Part shown: positions 7,542 to 14,063 of the stretch, piece by piece
Layout: each line of letters starts with the position of its first letter
How positions within the stretch are numbered: position 1 is the first letter of the stretch
DNA from: an uncultured bacterium
GTDB taxonomy: Bacteria > Bacillota > Clostridia > Lachnospirales > Lachnospiraceae
NCBI GenBank assembly: GCA_905215405.1
Contig: CAJMQE010000084.1
Location: 1 to 15,824, forward strand
Direction of reading: 5' to 3'
Length of the DNA stretch: 15,824 nucleotides
Notes under the pieces: model-generated
Seen by the model: the letters and a program-made list of their open reading frames with translations, nothing else
Databases searched by the model: none
What the model was told of the DNA's origin: nothing
Made by a program: the position numbers and the translations under genes

Positions 7542-7668
7542 AATATGTACTAGGAACGTAGTACTATTTATTCACTTATTAGCGGATACGAGGGAGAAGT
7601 ATCGAATGAAGCAAGTATCCATTTGATTAATTGCGTAGGGTCGTTGGCCGTACAGAAATGAGGAAGGT
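7542..7668 (+). promoter_or_regulatory. Structured leader of the amidase gene
   Basis: The predicted leader opens with a perfect 6-bp hairpin (GTACTA 7547-7552, TAGTAC 7559-7564, 6-nt loop). GGATAC at 7584-7589 can pair either with GTATC at 7599-7603 or with GTATCC at 7615-7620, so two folds compete. The region then runs through GTAGGGTCGTTGGCCGTACA to the ribosome binding site GAGGAAGG. It matches no riboswitch class I know. Confidence 0.45.
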
Positions 7669-9600
7669 ATGAAAAAGTTAACAAAAATGATGGTATTTCT
7701 GTTTGCAGTCTGCGCTACATTTGTAGTTTTTGGAGCAGGTGCAAATCAGGCATACGCAGCAGGAAATGTAGTGGTCGTACTTGATCCGGGACATGATGAG
7801 ACACACACTGGTGCTTATTATCATGATACTCGCGAAGAAGAGTTGAATTTAAAGATCGCACTGGCTTGCTATAACGAATTGAAACAGTATGAGGGTGTGG
7901 ACGTGTATCTGACCAGATCATCCATGTCCTGTGCATTCCCAGGAACATCTACCAGCAATTGTCTGCTCAGTCGTGTGCAGTATGCAAGCGATCGTGATGC
8001 AGATCTCTTTGTCAGTCTTCATAATAATGCAGGAGATGAAGGGGACAGGGGTACCGAGATCTATTACCCAAATGGTAATTACAGAGGAGAATTCAGTACA
8101 ATCGGCTATAATGTGAGCAGCTGTATTATGAATCAGCTGATGCAGTATGGTATGGAGAACAGAGGATTAAAGACCAGAACAAGCAATGATGCGGATACAT
8201 ATCCGGATGGATCTGTGACTGATTATTACAGTGTGATCAGAAATTCTAAATTATATGGTTTCCCAGGAATTATTGTAGAACATGCTTACATGTCCGATGA
8301 TTCTGACTATGATCAGTATTTAAGTTCTGACGAAATGCTTCGCAATTTCGGAATAGCAGATGCAAAGGGAATCGCAAATTACTTTGGACTTTATAAAGAA
8401 ACTGGAACGGTCTATAAAGGTGTAGATTATAAAGATGTCTTTGACGCAGCTTATTATGCAGAAAACAATAAGGATATTGTGGATATTCTTGGTAGTGATG
8501 AACGTGTCCTGTTGAAACATTTTGTGGAATCCGGTATGGCAGAACATCGTCATGGATGTGCTGACTTTGATGTGATGTCCTACAAGAATCTGTATCCCGA
8601 TCTGCAAAATGCATTTGGCGATGACTACAAGGCTTATTATATGCACTACATCAATTTTGGAAAAGCAGAAGGCAGAATCGCGACCGGTTACAGTAATATT
8701 GACAGACCTGTTCATCAGATGAACGGAACAGATTATGCAGCAGTTTATAATTACGATACTTACATAGCTCAGAATCCTGATGTGGCGGAAGCATTTGGCA
8801 ATGATGATATTGCAGTCCTGAATCATTTTGTGAATTTTGGTATGAAGGAAGGACGCTCAGGAAATGGAACATTTCAGGTAAGTGCCTATAAGCTTGCAAA
8901 TGCGGATTTAAGAAAGGCATTTTACGGGGAAGATAATTCTGCTTACTATTATCATTACATTAACTTTGGTCAGTATGAAGGCAGGATAACAAGCGGAGTA
9001 ACAATGGTACAGAATCCGATAACTGAAATAAATGGCAGAGATTATAAAGATGTCTATGACTATCAATATTATGTGGATCATAATTCAGATGTAAAGGCAG
9101 CTTATGGAAATGATGATATTATGGTTCTGCAGCACTTTATCAACTTCGGTATGAATGAGGGAAGACGTGCAAAAGCGGACTTTGATGTACTTGTATATAG
9201 AAGTCGTTATGCAGATCTGCAGGAAGCATTTGGTACAAAGCTGGCAGATTACTATAATCACTTCATTAACTTTGGTAAGGCAGAGGGAAGAGTTGCTGTA
9301 CTGCCTGAAGAGACAAATACAACAAGTGAAATGGCACAGCCTGTTACACAGCCATCAGTTGAACAGCAGACACAGACAGCTACAGAAAATGCAGCTACGG
9401 AGCAGGTTGAGCCAGTGCAGCCGACTACAGAACAGCCAGCCGAGCAGCAGACTACAGAGCAGTCTAGTACACAACAGTCTGAAGAAAAACACGAAATAGA
9501 AAGTATGAGTCAGACACCTGTGTCACAGCAGTCAGAAGAATTGCATGCAGAGGATGTTCAGGGACAGAGTGACATCCAGCAGTCTGAAATGCTTCAGTAA
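7669..9600 (+). CDS. Secreted N-acetylmuramoyl-L-alanine amidase with C-terminal repeats
   Basis: Zn-dependent cell-wall hydrolase (Amidase_3 family) that cleaves the MurNAc-L-alanine bond; 643 aa. A Sec signal peptide (residues 1-30) has a KK start, a hydrophobic core and a probable AYA/A cleavage site. The catalytic domain (about 33-245) shows the metal ligands H42 (DPGHD), E56 (in REEELN) and H118 (SLHNN), and the catalytic E204 (VEHAYMS). Residues about 252-545 hold six repeats of roughly 45 aa arranged as three tandem pairs; each has an aromatic-rich start, 'D(V/L)xxAFG' and a final 'HFxxFGxxEGR'. This is probably a wall- or surface-binding module. The last ~97 residues are rich in Gln, Thr, Ser and Glu, with no LPXTG motif or membrane anchor, so the protein is likely released or bound non-covalently. 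The ribosome binding site GAGGAAGG is close to the ATG. A strong terminator follows. Confidence 0.9.
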   Translation: MKKLTKMMVFLFAVCATFVVFGAGANQAYAAGNVVVVLDPGHDETHTGAYYHDTREEELNLKIALACYNELKQYEGVDVYLTRSSMSCAFPGTSTSNCLLSRVQYASDRDADLFVSLHNNAGDEGDRGTEIYYPNGNYRGEFSTIGYNVSSCIMNQLMQYGMENRGLKTRTSNDADTYPDGSVTDYYSVIRNSKLYGFPGIIVEHAYMSDDSDYDQYLSSDEMLRNFGIADAKGIANYFGLYKETGTVYKGVDYKDVFDAAYYAENNKDIVDILGSDERVLLKHFVESGMAEHRHGCADFDVMSYKNLYPDLQNAFGDDYKAYYMHYINFGKAEGRIATGYSNIDRPVHQMNGTDYAAVYNYDTYIAQNPDVAEAFGNDDIAVLNHFVNFGMKEGRSGNGTFQVSAYKLANADLRKAFYGEDNSAYYYHYINFGQYEGRITSGVTMVQNPITEINGRDYKDVYDYQYYVDHNSDVKAAYGNDDIMVLQHFINFGMNEGRRAKADFDVLVYRSRYADLQEAFGTKLADYYNHFINFGKAEGRVAVLPEETNTTSEMAQPVTQPSVEQQTQTATENAATEQVEPVQPTTEQPAEQQTTEQSSTQQSEEKHEIESMSQTPVSQQSEELHAEDVQGQSDIQQSEMLQ

Positions 9601-9609
9601 GGGAAACGA

Positions 9610-9714
9610 CACAGATAATAAAAGCACAGATATCAGAAGCGCAGATAACAGAAGCACAGTTATCAGAAACACAGGTAAGGGGAACAAAGATAACAGGAAC
9701 ATAAGTTATAAACC
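9610..9714. repeat. 15-bp degenerate tandem array after the amidase stop
   Basis: Seven consecutive 15-bp units (for example CACAGATATCAGAAG, CGCAGATAACAGAAG, CACAGTTATCAGAAA) begin 10 nt after the TAA. The array preserves reading frame. In the +1 frame relative to the amidase it is open to a stop ending at 9748 and would encode pentapeptide repeats of the type STDIR/SADNR/STVIR. Confidence 0.85.
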
Positions 9715-9766
9715 AATGATACGCATTAATAAAATAGTAAATGGTTAAATTGGTAATGATAAATGA

Positions 9767-9825
9767 AAAGAGATGCTATATTTTCGCCGGATCCATAATG
9801 GTGAAAAGATAGCATCTCTTTTTTT
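9767..9825 (+). terminator. Rho-independent terminator of the amidase gene
   Basis: GAGATGCTAT plus TTTTCGCC on the left pairs with GGTGAAAA plus ATAGCATCTC on the right, with a bulge and an 11-nt loop, followed by T7. The A-run on the left makes it weakly bidirectional. Very strong stem. Confidence 0.93.
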
Positions 9826-9914
9826 ATGTTCGTAATTGTATCAAAAAAAATACAAAATACGGAAAAAGGGGTAGAAATTTAAGGTGAAGTATGTTATATT
9901 TTTGCTAAGCACAA

Positions 9915-9932
9915 TTGTTAAATTATTAACAG
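9915..9932. promoter_or_regulatory. Rex-like operator upstream of tpiA
   Basis: TTGTTAA-ATTA-TTAACAG matches 13 of the 14 defined positions of the clostridial Rex consensus (TTGTTAA-n4-TTAACAA). It sits 24 bp upstream of the tpiA -10 element, over the -35 region, a position suited to repression. Rex is the NADH/NAD+-sensing repressor known to control glycolytic and fermentation genes in Firmicutes. An overlapping inverted repeat, CACAATTG 9910-9917 with CAATTGTG 9936-9943, surrounds it. Confidence 0.7.
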
Positions 9933-9953
9933 CCCCAATTGTGTCTATTTTAA

Positions 9954-9962
9954 TGATATAAT
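9954..9962 (+). promoter_or_regulatory. Extended -10 promoter of tpiA
   Basis: TGATATAAT is an extended -10 (TG-n-TATAAT). No good -35 is present; the Rex-like site occupies that zone. The start would be near 9969, leaving a leader of about 270 nt. Confidence 0.65.
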
Positions 9963-9980
9963 GAATATGATTATAGTATG

Positions 9981-10240
9981 CCTGTACACTATCGGGGAAT
10001 CCGAACCCAATAAGGTGGTCGTACAGGGATAGAACGCTCATAGGATGGGATATGAGTACATAATCGCTGGAGGATTCCGAAGTCCGCCAGAATAAGTTTT
10101 CTTATGTATACGCGTGGGAGCGTGTATGTAATTAAGGCAAAGGTACAAACACTTATTAACGAATTGTGCCGTGCAACAGGGGAAGACATCTGAGTTTACA
10201 GCGTGGTTATAGCGGCACATGTAAAGACGGAGGTAAATTT
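9981..10240 (+). ncRNA. Candidate structured RNA leader of tpiA
   Basis: The leader holds a dense set of complementary segments: CCTGTAC 9981-9987 with GTACAGG 10021-10027; CTATC 9989-9993 with GATAG 10028-10032, which would make an H-type pseudoknot with the first stem; CTCAT/ATGAG around 10037-10056; TACATAA 10057-10063 with TTATGTA 10102-10108, enclosing a hairpin CTGG..GGATT-CCGA-AGTCC..CCAG at 10067-10090; a short stem near 10109-10127; and TGTGCCG 10165-10171 with CGGCACA 10213-10219, ending 9 nt before the ribosome binding site. GGAATCC at 9996-10002 is also complementary to GGATTCC at 10072-10078. It matches no riboswitch class I could recognise. The folding is my reading and has not been computed. 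Confidence 0.5.
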
Positions 10241-11005
10241 ATGAGAAGGAAAGTAGTAGCAGGAAACTGGAAAATGAATATATCACCAAGCAGGGCTGGT
10301 GAACTGATCGCGCAGGTACAGCCTCAGATCCAGAACCCGGATACAGAAGTTGTGGTATGTGTTCCAGCAATTGATATTGTACCTGTTATGGAAGCAGTAA
10401 GGGGAACAGGCATTAAAGTTGGTGCTGAAAATATGTATTATGAGGAAAATGGCGCATTTACTGGTGAATTATCAGCAGAAATGCTGACAGATGCAGGGGT
10501 AACCCATGTAATTCTGGGACATTCAGAAAGACGTCAGTATTTTCATGAAGACAATGAAATGATCAACAGGAAAGTCAGAAAGGCAATAGAACATGATCTG
10601 ACACCAATTATCTGCTGTGGAGAGACTCTTGAGCAGAGAGAACAGGGTGTTACAATGTCATGGATCAAAGAACAGATAACAAGTGCATTTGCAGATGTCA
10701 GTGCAGAAGATGCAGCAGAATGTATTGTAGCCTATGAACCAATCTGGGCAATCGGTACAGGAAAAGTTGCTACCAGCGAGCAGGCACAGGAAGTTTGTGC
10801 AGCAATCCGTCAGGATATCGCTGAAATCTATGGTGACGCAGTCGCACAGCAGGTCAGAATCCTGTATGGTGGCAGTGTTAATGCAAAAAATGCATCCGAG
10901 ATCTTTAGTCAGCCGGATATTGATGGCGGACTCGTTGGTGGTGCCAGCCTGAAACCAGAATTTGCTAAAATCGTAAATCTAGAAAAAACTGAGGTCATTG
11001 CATAA
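10241..11005 (+). CDS. tpiA: Triose-phosphate isomerase
   Basis: Glycolytic TIM-barrel enzyme that interconverts dihydroxyacetone phosphate and glyceraldehyde 3-phosphate; cytosolic; 254 aa, the normal length. Motifs: GNWKMN with K11, GHSERR with catalytic H94, AYEPIWAIGTGK with catalytic base E166, the phosphate-binding GGSVN, and GGLVGGASL near the C-terminus. ATG 10241 follows GGAGG (10229-10233) with a 7-nt spacer. An upstream in-frame ATG at 10166 would add 25 residues lying inside the structured leader and lacking family similarity, so it is rejected. The gene is alone here rather than with gap and pgk, and has its own promoter, a Rex-like operator and a long leader, which suggests independent redox-linked control. 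Confidence 0.97.
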   Translation: MRRKVVAGNWKMNISPSRAGELIAQVQPQIQNPDTEVVVCVPAIDIVPVMEAVRGTGIKVGAENMYYEENGAFTGELSAEMLTDAGVTHVILGHSERRQYFHEDNEMINRKVRKAIEHDLTPIICCGETLEQREQGVTMSWIKEQITSAFADVSAEDAAECIVAYEPIWAIGTGKVATSEQAQEVCAAIRQDIAEIYGDAVAQQVRILYGGSVNAKNASEIFSQPDIDGGLVGGASLKPEFAKIVNLEKTEVIA

Positions 11006-11072
11006 AGATTGTAGAAGTAAGAATGATATCAGAAATGTAAAAGTTAAAATATCTGAAATAAAGGAAAGATAG

Positions 11073-11133
11073 AAATACAAAAAATACACGAAATACAGGA
11101 AATACAGGAAATACAGGAAATATAGGAAATTCA
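11073..11133. repeat. 9-bp tandem repeat array (about 7 copies)
   Basis: Units of AAATACAGG lie head to tail. Three copies are perfect (11091-11117), with variants AAATACAAA and AAATACACG before and AAATATAGG and AAATTCAG after. The array runs directly into the left arm of the hairpin that follows tpiA. Confidence 0.92.
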
Positions 11134-11134
11134 G

Positions 11135-11180
11135 AGACCCCGGACAAACAGCGTGAATGCGGTTGTGCCCGGGGTCTTCT
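11135..11180 (+). terminator. Probable tpiA terminator hairpin
   Basis: AGACCCCGG at 11135-11143 pairs perfectly with CCGGGGTCT at 11169-11177, and the stem can continue past one mismatch. The stem is very GC rich, but the following tract (TCTTCTAT) is a poor T-run, so the hairpin may be an inefficient terminator or act in 3'-end processing. Confidence 0.65.
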
Positions 11181-11191
11181 ATGTGGCAAAC

Positions 11192-11220
11192 TTGAACAAA
11201 CATATTTTCGGGCTTATAAT
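11192..11220 (+). promoter_or_regulatory. Promoter of the YczE-like gene
   Basis: TTGAAC at 11192-11197 is followed after 17 bp by TATAAT at 11215-11220. Transcription would start near 11227, about 50 nt before the start codon. Confidence 0.75.
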
Positions 11221-11277
11221 AAATAGGTCGGTAGTTGTAATAGGAAGACTTAAAAGATTTGAAAGAGGCGAACAAAT

Positions 11278-11934
11278 ATGAATACACAAATGATACAAAA
11301 GGTATATAGAGGCATTTATTATCTGTTAGGGTTGCTGATCCTTGCACTTGGTATTACCTTGAACACCAAGACAGGACTTGGAGTTTCTCCTATTGTCTCT
11401 GTTCCTTACAGCATTTCAACGATTGGACATCTGAATTTTGGCAATATTACATTGCTCATCTATTGTCTGTTCGTTGTAATTCAGTTTGTCCTTTGTGGGA
11501 AAAATGCCAGATTGACTGATATTCTGCAAATTCCCCTGGCAATTGTATTTACAAGAATCATGAATCTTTTTCTGGGCATGTACAATTTTGAGATGACCGC
11601 GCTGTGGCAGAACTTCCTTCTGCTTGTTGTAGCAGTTGTTTTAACAGGAATAGGTGCTGCAATGTCAGTTAATATGAGACTGGTTCCAAATCCAGGCGAT
11701 GGAATCGTGCAGGCAATTGCGGATAGATCTCATAAAAATATGGGATTTGTGAAGAATTGTTTCGACCTGCTGAATATCATAATCACATTCTGCATCGGAA
11801 TGTTGACGGGAAATGGCATGATCGGCATTGGTTTTGGTACGGTCGTTGCAGTCATCGGAGTTGGCAGAACCATTGCACTGTTCAACCATTTATTTATGAA
11901 TAAAATGGGACAGCAGGCGGGGATGGAAGCTTAA
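11278..11934 (+). CDS. YczE/DUF6198 family integral membrane protein
   Basis: Polytopic membrane protein of 218 aa resembling Bacillus YczE (YitT/YczE/DUF6198 group). Hydrophobic segments fall near residues 12-30, 55-75, 82-100, 108-130, 158-178 and 180-200. Recognisable family features are GITLNTKTGLGVSPI after the first segment, LVPNPGDGIVQAIA in the middle, and GIGFGTVVAVIGVGRTIALFNH near the end. Transport or other activity is not established for the group. AGAGG at 11264-11268 gives a 9-nt spacer to the ATG. It has its own promoter and a downstream hairpin terminator, so it is monocistronic; it lies next to bioBY, but no functional link is visible. Confidence 0.82.
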   Translation: MNTQMIQKVYRGIYYLLGLLILALGITLNTKTGLGVSPIVSVPYSISTIGHLNFGNITLLIYCLFVVIQFVLCGKNARLTDILQIPLAIVFTRIMNLFLGMYNFEMTALWQNFLLLVVAVVLTGIGAAMSVNMRLVPNPGDGIVQAIADRSHKNMGFVKNCFDLLNIIITFCIGMLTGNGMIGIGFGTVVAVIGVGRTIALFNHLFMNKMGQQAGMEA

Positions 11935-11977
11935 ATCAGAATAAATACAGGATGGTATAGAACTGTCATAAAATGCA

Positions 11978-12009
11978 ATGTTAACCAATGCAAGAAGAAA
12001 GGTTGACAA
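11978..12009. promoter_or_regulatory. BirA-type biotin operator of bioBY
   Basis: ATGTTAACC, a 14-bp spacer and GGTTGACAA match the BirA (biotin repressor) operator pattern TTGTTAACC-N14 to N16-GGTTAACAA at 8 of 9 positions in each half. It precedes bioB, the expected target. The right half contains the TTGACA -35 hexamer, so binding would block the promoter. A further right-type half-site, GGTTAACAT, lies at 12060-12068. Confidence 0.8.
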
Positions 12010-12031
12010 ATAATGGAAAAGAGTTTACATT
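12003..12031 (+). promoter_or_regulatory. Probable bioBY promoter inside the operator and hairpin
   Basis: TTGACA at 12003-12008, a 17-bp spacer and TACATT at 12026-12031 (4 of 6). The -35 lies within the BirA operator and the -10 lies inside the hairpin that ends the preceding gene. The predicted start near 12038 leaves a leader of about 390 nt. Confidence 0.6.
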
Positions 12032-12056
12032 TACTAAATGTGAACTCTTTATTTTT
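12018..12056 (+). terminator. Terminator of the YczE-like gene
   Basis: AAAGAGTTTACATTT (12018-12032) pairs with AAATGTGAACTCTTT (12036-12050), a 15-bp stem with one T-G pair and a 3-nt loop, followed by ATTTTTAT. It overlaps the probable bioBY -10 element. Confidence 0.88.
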
Positions 12057-12100
12057 ATGGGTTAACATTGGAATGGAGAAATCAATTTGCTATGCGCTAA

Positions 12101-12379
12101 GTTGTATTAGATTGCAGTGTGAAAAGTCGTATTAGATTGTAGCGTGCGAAGTGTTATTGGCTTGATATGCGAAATGTCGTAATGACGAGCAGCGCAGAAA
12201 GCGGTAATGGAGTTGCAGTGTGAAACGTTTATTGGAGTGGAGTACAGAATGCAATATTGGAGTGTAGTATGGAAAGCAATATTGGAGTGTAGTACAGAAA
12301 GCAATATTGACGTTGTAGTAGGTAAAGCCTTATTGGTATGTAGTACGGCAAGTAAGAGGCTGACACTGTTGTACAAAAC
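12101..12379. repeat. 25-bp degenerate tandem array in the bioB leader (about 11 copies)
   Basis: Eleven units of 24-28 bp follow one another, each beginning with G and ending in an A-rich tract. The best-conserved pair is 12251-12275 and 12276-12300, sharing GCAATATTGGAGTGTAGTA. Outer copies are more diverged (12101-12125 and 12126-12150 share GTATTAGATTG). The array fills most of the gap between the BirA operator and bioB. ORFs can be read through it on both strands, but they consist only of the repeats and resemble no gene. Confidence 0.85.
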
Positions 12380-12429
12380 AATATTGGTGTGGTGGCAAGA
12401 AAAATATGCGGAAAAGAGGAATGATAGTT

Positions 12430-13404
12430 ATGGGAGTAGCAGAAGAAATTGTAAATGGAAGAAGACTGAAAAGAGGAGAAGATCTCACATTTCTGTTGCA
12501 TGAAGACCTGCAAGTGCTGATGCAGGGAGCAGATCTGATCAGAAAAAAGCTATGTGGAGACAGAGCAGATCTATGTGCAATCATCAATGGAAAGAGTGGA
12601 AGATGCAGTGAGAACTGTAAATTCTGTTCTCAGTCCGGACATCATAAAACAGCCTGTGTACCATCCGACTTTATTGATATGGACACAATCATGGAAGGGG
12701 CAAAGCGGGCAGCAGAACAGAAAATTGACCGTTATTGCATCGTGACAGCTGGACGCTCTCTGAGCAAGGAAGATCTTGAGAAGGCATTGAAGGCTTACCG
12801 CAAAATGCATGAGGAATATCCAGATATGATTCTGTGTGCATCACATGGATTTTTGGAGGAAGCCGATCTCAAACGTCTGAAGGAGGCCGGCGTCAGTATG
12901 TATCATGAAAATATTGAAACATCTGAGGAAAACTTTGAAAATGTCTGTACGACCCATACATTTCAGGATAAAATTCACGAAATTAAGAAGATTCAGGATG
13001 CCGGGCTTGATTTATGCTGTGGTGGAATTATTGGTATGGGGGAAAGTTGGGAGGACAGGATCAATATGGCACTGTCCCTGTCAGAACTCGGGATCAGCTC
13101 GATTCCGGTCAATGCACTGATTCCTGTAAGTGGAACGCCATTTGGTGGACTGGAGCCGATGAAGAAAGATGATATCCTGCGGACAATGGCAATCTTTAGG
13201 TATCTTAATCCAACAGCAGCTATTCGAATCGCTGCTGGAAGGAGCTATTTTAAAGATGGTGGTCGGGATCTTTTTCAAGCTGGAGTTAATGCGGCGCTGA
13301 CAGGGGATCTGCTGACAACAGTTGGAACCAGCACAAAGCAGGATATGGAAATGCTTGCACAACTTGGGTTTCAGTTAAAAAGAGAAACTTGTGAGGTGCA
13401 GTGA
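12430..13404 (+). CDS. bioB: Biotin synthase
   Basis: Radical SAM enzyme that inserts sulfur into dethiobiotin to form biotin, the last step of the pathway; cytosolic; 324 aa. The radical SAM cluster motif is CSENCKFC at residues 59-66. The other family landmarks are present: YCIVTAGR and LCASHG with the 2Fe-2S cysteines, CCGGIIGMGES, and IRIAAGR with the arginine ligand, so all expected cluster ligands appear intact. I chose ATG 12430 because AAGAGGA at 12414-12420 lies 9-10 nt upstream. In-frame ATGs at 12406 and 12421 lack a properly spaced site. It overlaps the start of bioY, so the two are translationally coupled. No bioA, bioD or bioF is visible, so its substrate dethiobiotin may come from outside or from genes elsewhere. 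Confidence 0.95.
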   Translation: MGVAEEIVNGRRLKRGEDLTFLLHEDLQVLMQGADLIRKKLCGDRADLCAIINGKSGRCSENCKFCSQSGHHKTACVPSDFIDMDTIMEGAKRAAEQKIDRYCIVTAGRSLSKEDLEKALKAYRKMHEEYPDMILCASHGFLEEADLKRLKEAGVSMYHENIETSEENFENVCTTHTFQDKIHEIKKIQDAGLDLCCGGIIGMGESWEDRINMALSLSELGISSIPVNALIPVSGTPFGGLEPMKKDDILRTMAIFRYLNPTAAIRIAAGRSYFKDGGRDLFQAGVNAALTGDLLTTVGTSTKQDMEMLAQLGFQLKRETCEVQ

Positions 13405-14063
13405 TGGGAAAGTCAGAGAAACAAGCTACATTACAAAAATATGTCTTATCTAGGAAAATGCGCCTAGATGGGAAAGGGAAAAACAGGACGGCTGATAGAA
13501 GAAAAGATATTGTCAGTACACAGAACCTGGTCCTGATCGGACTGATGGCCGCGATTATTTGTATTGCGGGTCCCGAATCATTGAACCTGCCATTTACACC
13601 AGTCCCAGTGTCTCTTACGAATCTGGCAATCTATTTTATTCTGTATGTAGTAGGTACTAAGCGGACAGTCATTAGTTATTGTATCTATCTTCTATTGGGC
13701 TTCGCCGGTCTGCCCGTATTTTCAAATTTTAGTGGTGGATTACAAAAACTGATCGGACCGACAGGCGGTTATCTTGTTGGATTTATTCTTATGGCGGTTA
13801 TCAGTGGATTCTTTATTGATCGCTGGTATGCTAGACCGGTGATCGCATTTGCGGGGATGTGGGCTGGAAAGGTGGTCAGTGCCACATTTGGAACGATATG
13901 GCTTGCCTATAGCACGAATCTGACGTTTACAGCATCACTGGCAGCAGGGGTGACTCCATTTCTGATTGGAGACCTGGTAAAAACTATAATTGTTGCCATA
14001 GTTGGTCCTGTGATTCGAAAAAATCTAAACAGGGCTGGAGTCGTAGAAGAATATAGCATTTGA
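13404..14063 (+). CDS. bioY: Biotin transporter BioY (ECF S component)
   Basis: Membrane substrate-binding component of a biotin transporter, working with an ECF energy-coupling module or alone; 219 aa. Residues 1-38 form a charged cytosolic extension, so the protein is longer than the usual 180-200 aa. About six membrane segments follow. BioY signatures are LPFTPVPVSLTNL at 62-74 and GLPVFSNFSGGLQKLIGPTGGYLVGF from residue 102. ATG 13404 overlaps the bioB stop (TGATG) and has GAGG at 13393-13396, 7 nt upstream; a GTG at 13401 is less well spaced. No ecfA or ecfT genes are nearby, so it would share a module encoded elsewhere. BirA control together with bioB is expected. Confidence 0.94.
   Translation: MGKSEKQATLQKYVLSRKMRLDGKGKNRTADRRKDIVSTQNLVLIGLMAAIICIAGPESLNLPFTPVPVSLTNLAIYFILYVVGTKRTVISYCIYLLLGFAGLPVFSNFSGGLQKLIGPTGGYLVGFILMAVISGFFIDRWYARPVIAFAGMWAGKVVSATFGTIWLAYSTNLTFTASLAAGVTPFLIGDLVKTIIVAIVGPVIRKNLNRAGVVEEYSI

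Noticed and set aside
10011..10027. T-box-like AAGGTGGTCGTAC in the tpiA leader
   Set aside because: It departs from the T-box core AGGGTGGTACCGCG, no antiterminator/terminator pair follows, and tpiA is not an expected T-box target.
9994..10027. ydaO (c-di-AMP) riboswitch
   Set aside because: Short similarities such as CCGAACCC are present, but the conserved ydaO cores and their order are missing.
10166..10240. N-terminal extension of triose-phosphate isomerase from ATG 10166
   Set aside because: The 25 extra residues are unlike the family, lie in the structured leader, and the strong GGAGG serves ATG 10241.
10979..11347. Minus-strand ORF with FPVFPVF repeats
   Set aside because: It is the 9-bp array read backwards across the tpiA end and a promoter; no gene features.
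12060..12068. Second complete BirA operator using GGTTAACAT
   Set aside because: The only upstream partner, ATGTGAACT at 12038-12046, is weak and its spacer is 13 rather than 14-16 bp. Kept only as a lone half-site.
12107..12503. ORFs on both strands through the bioB leader (12107-12376 minus, 12207-12503 plus)
   Set aside because: They consist of the translated 25-bp repeat, run into the bioB start, and have no plausible ribosome binding site or family similarity.
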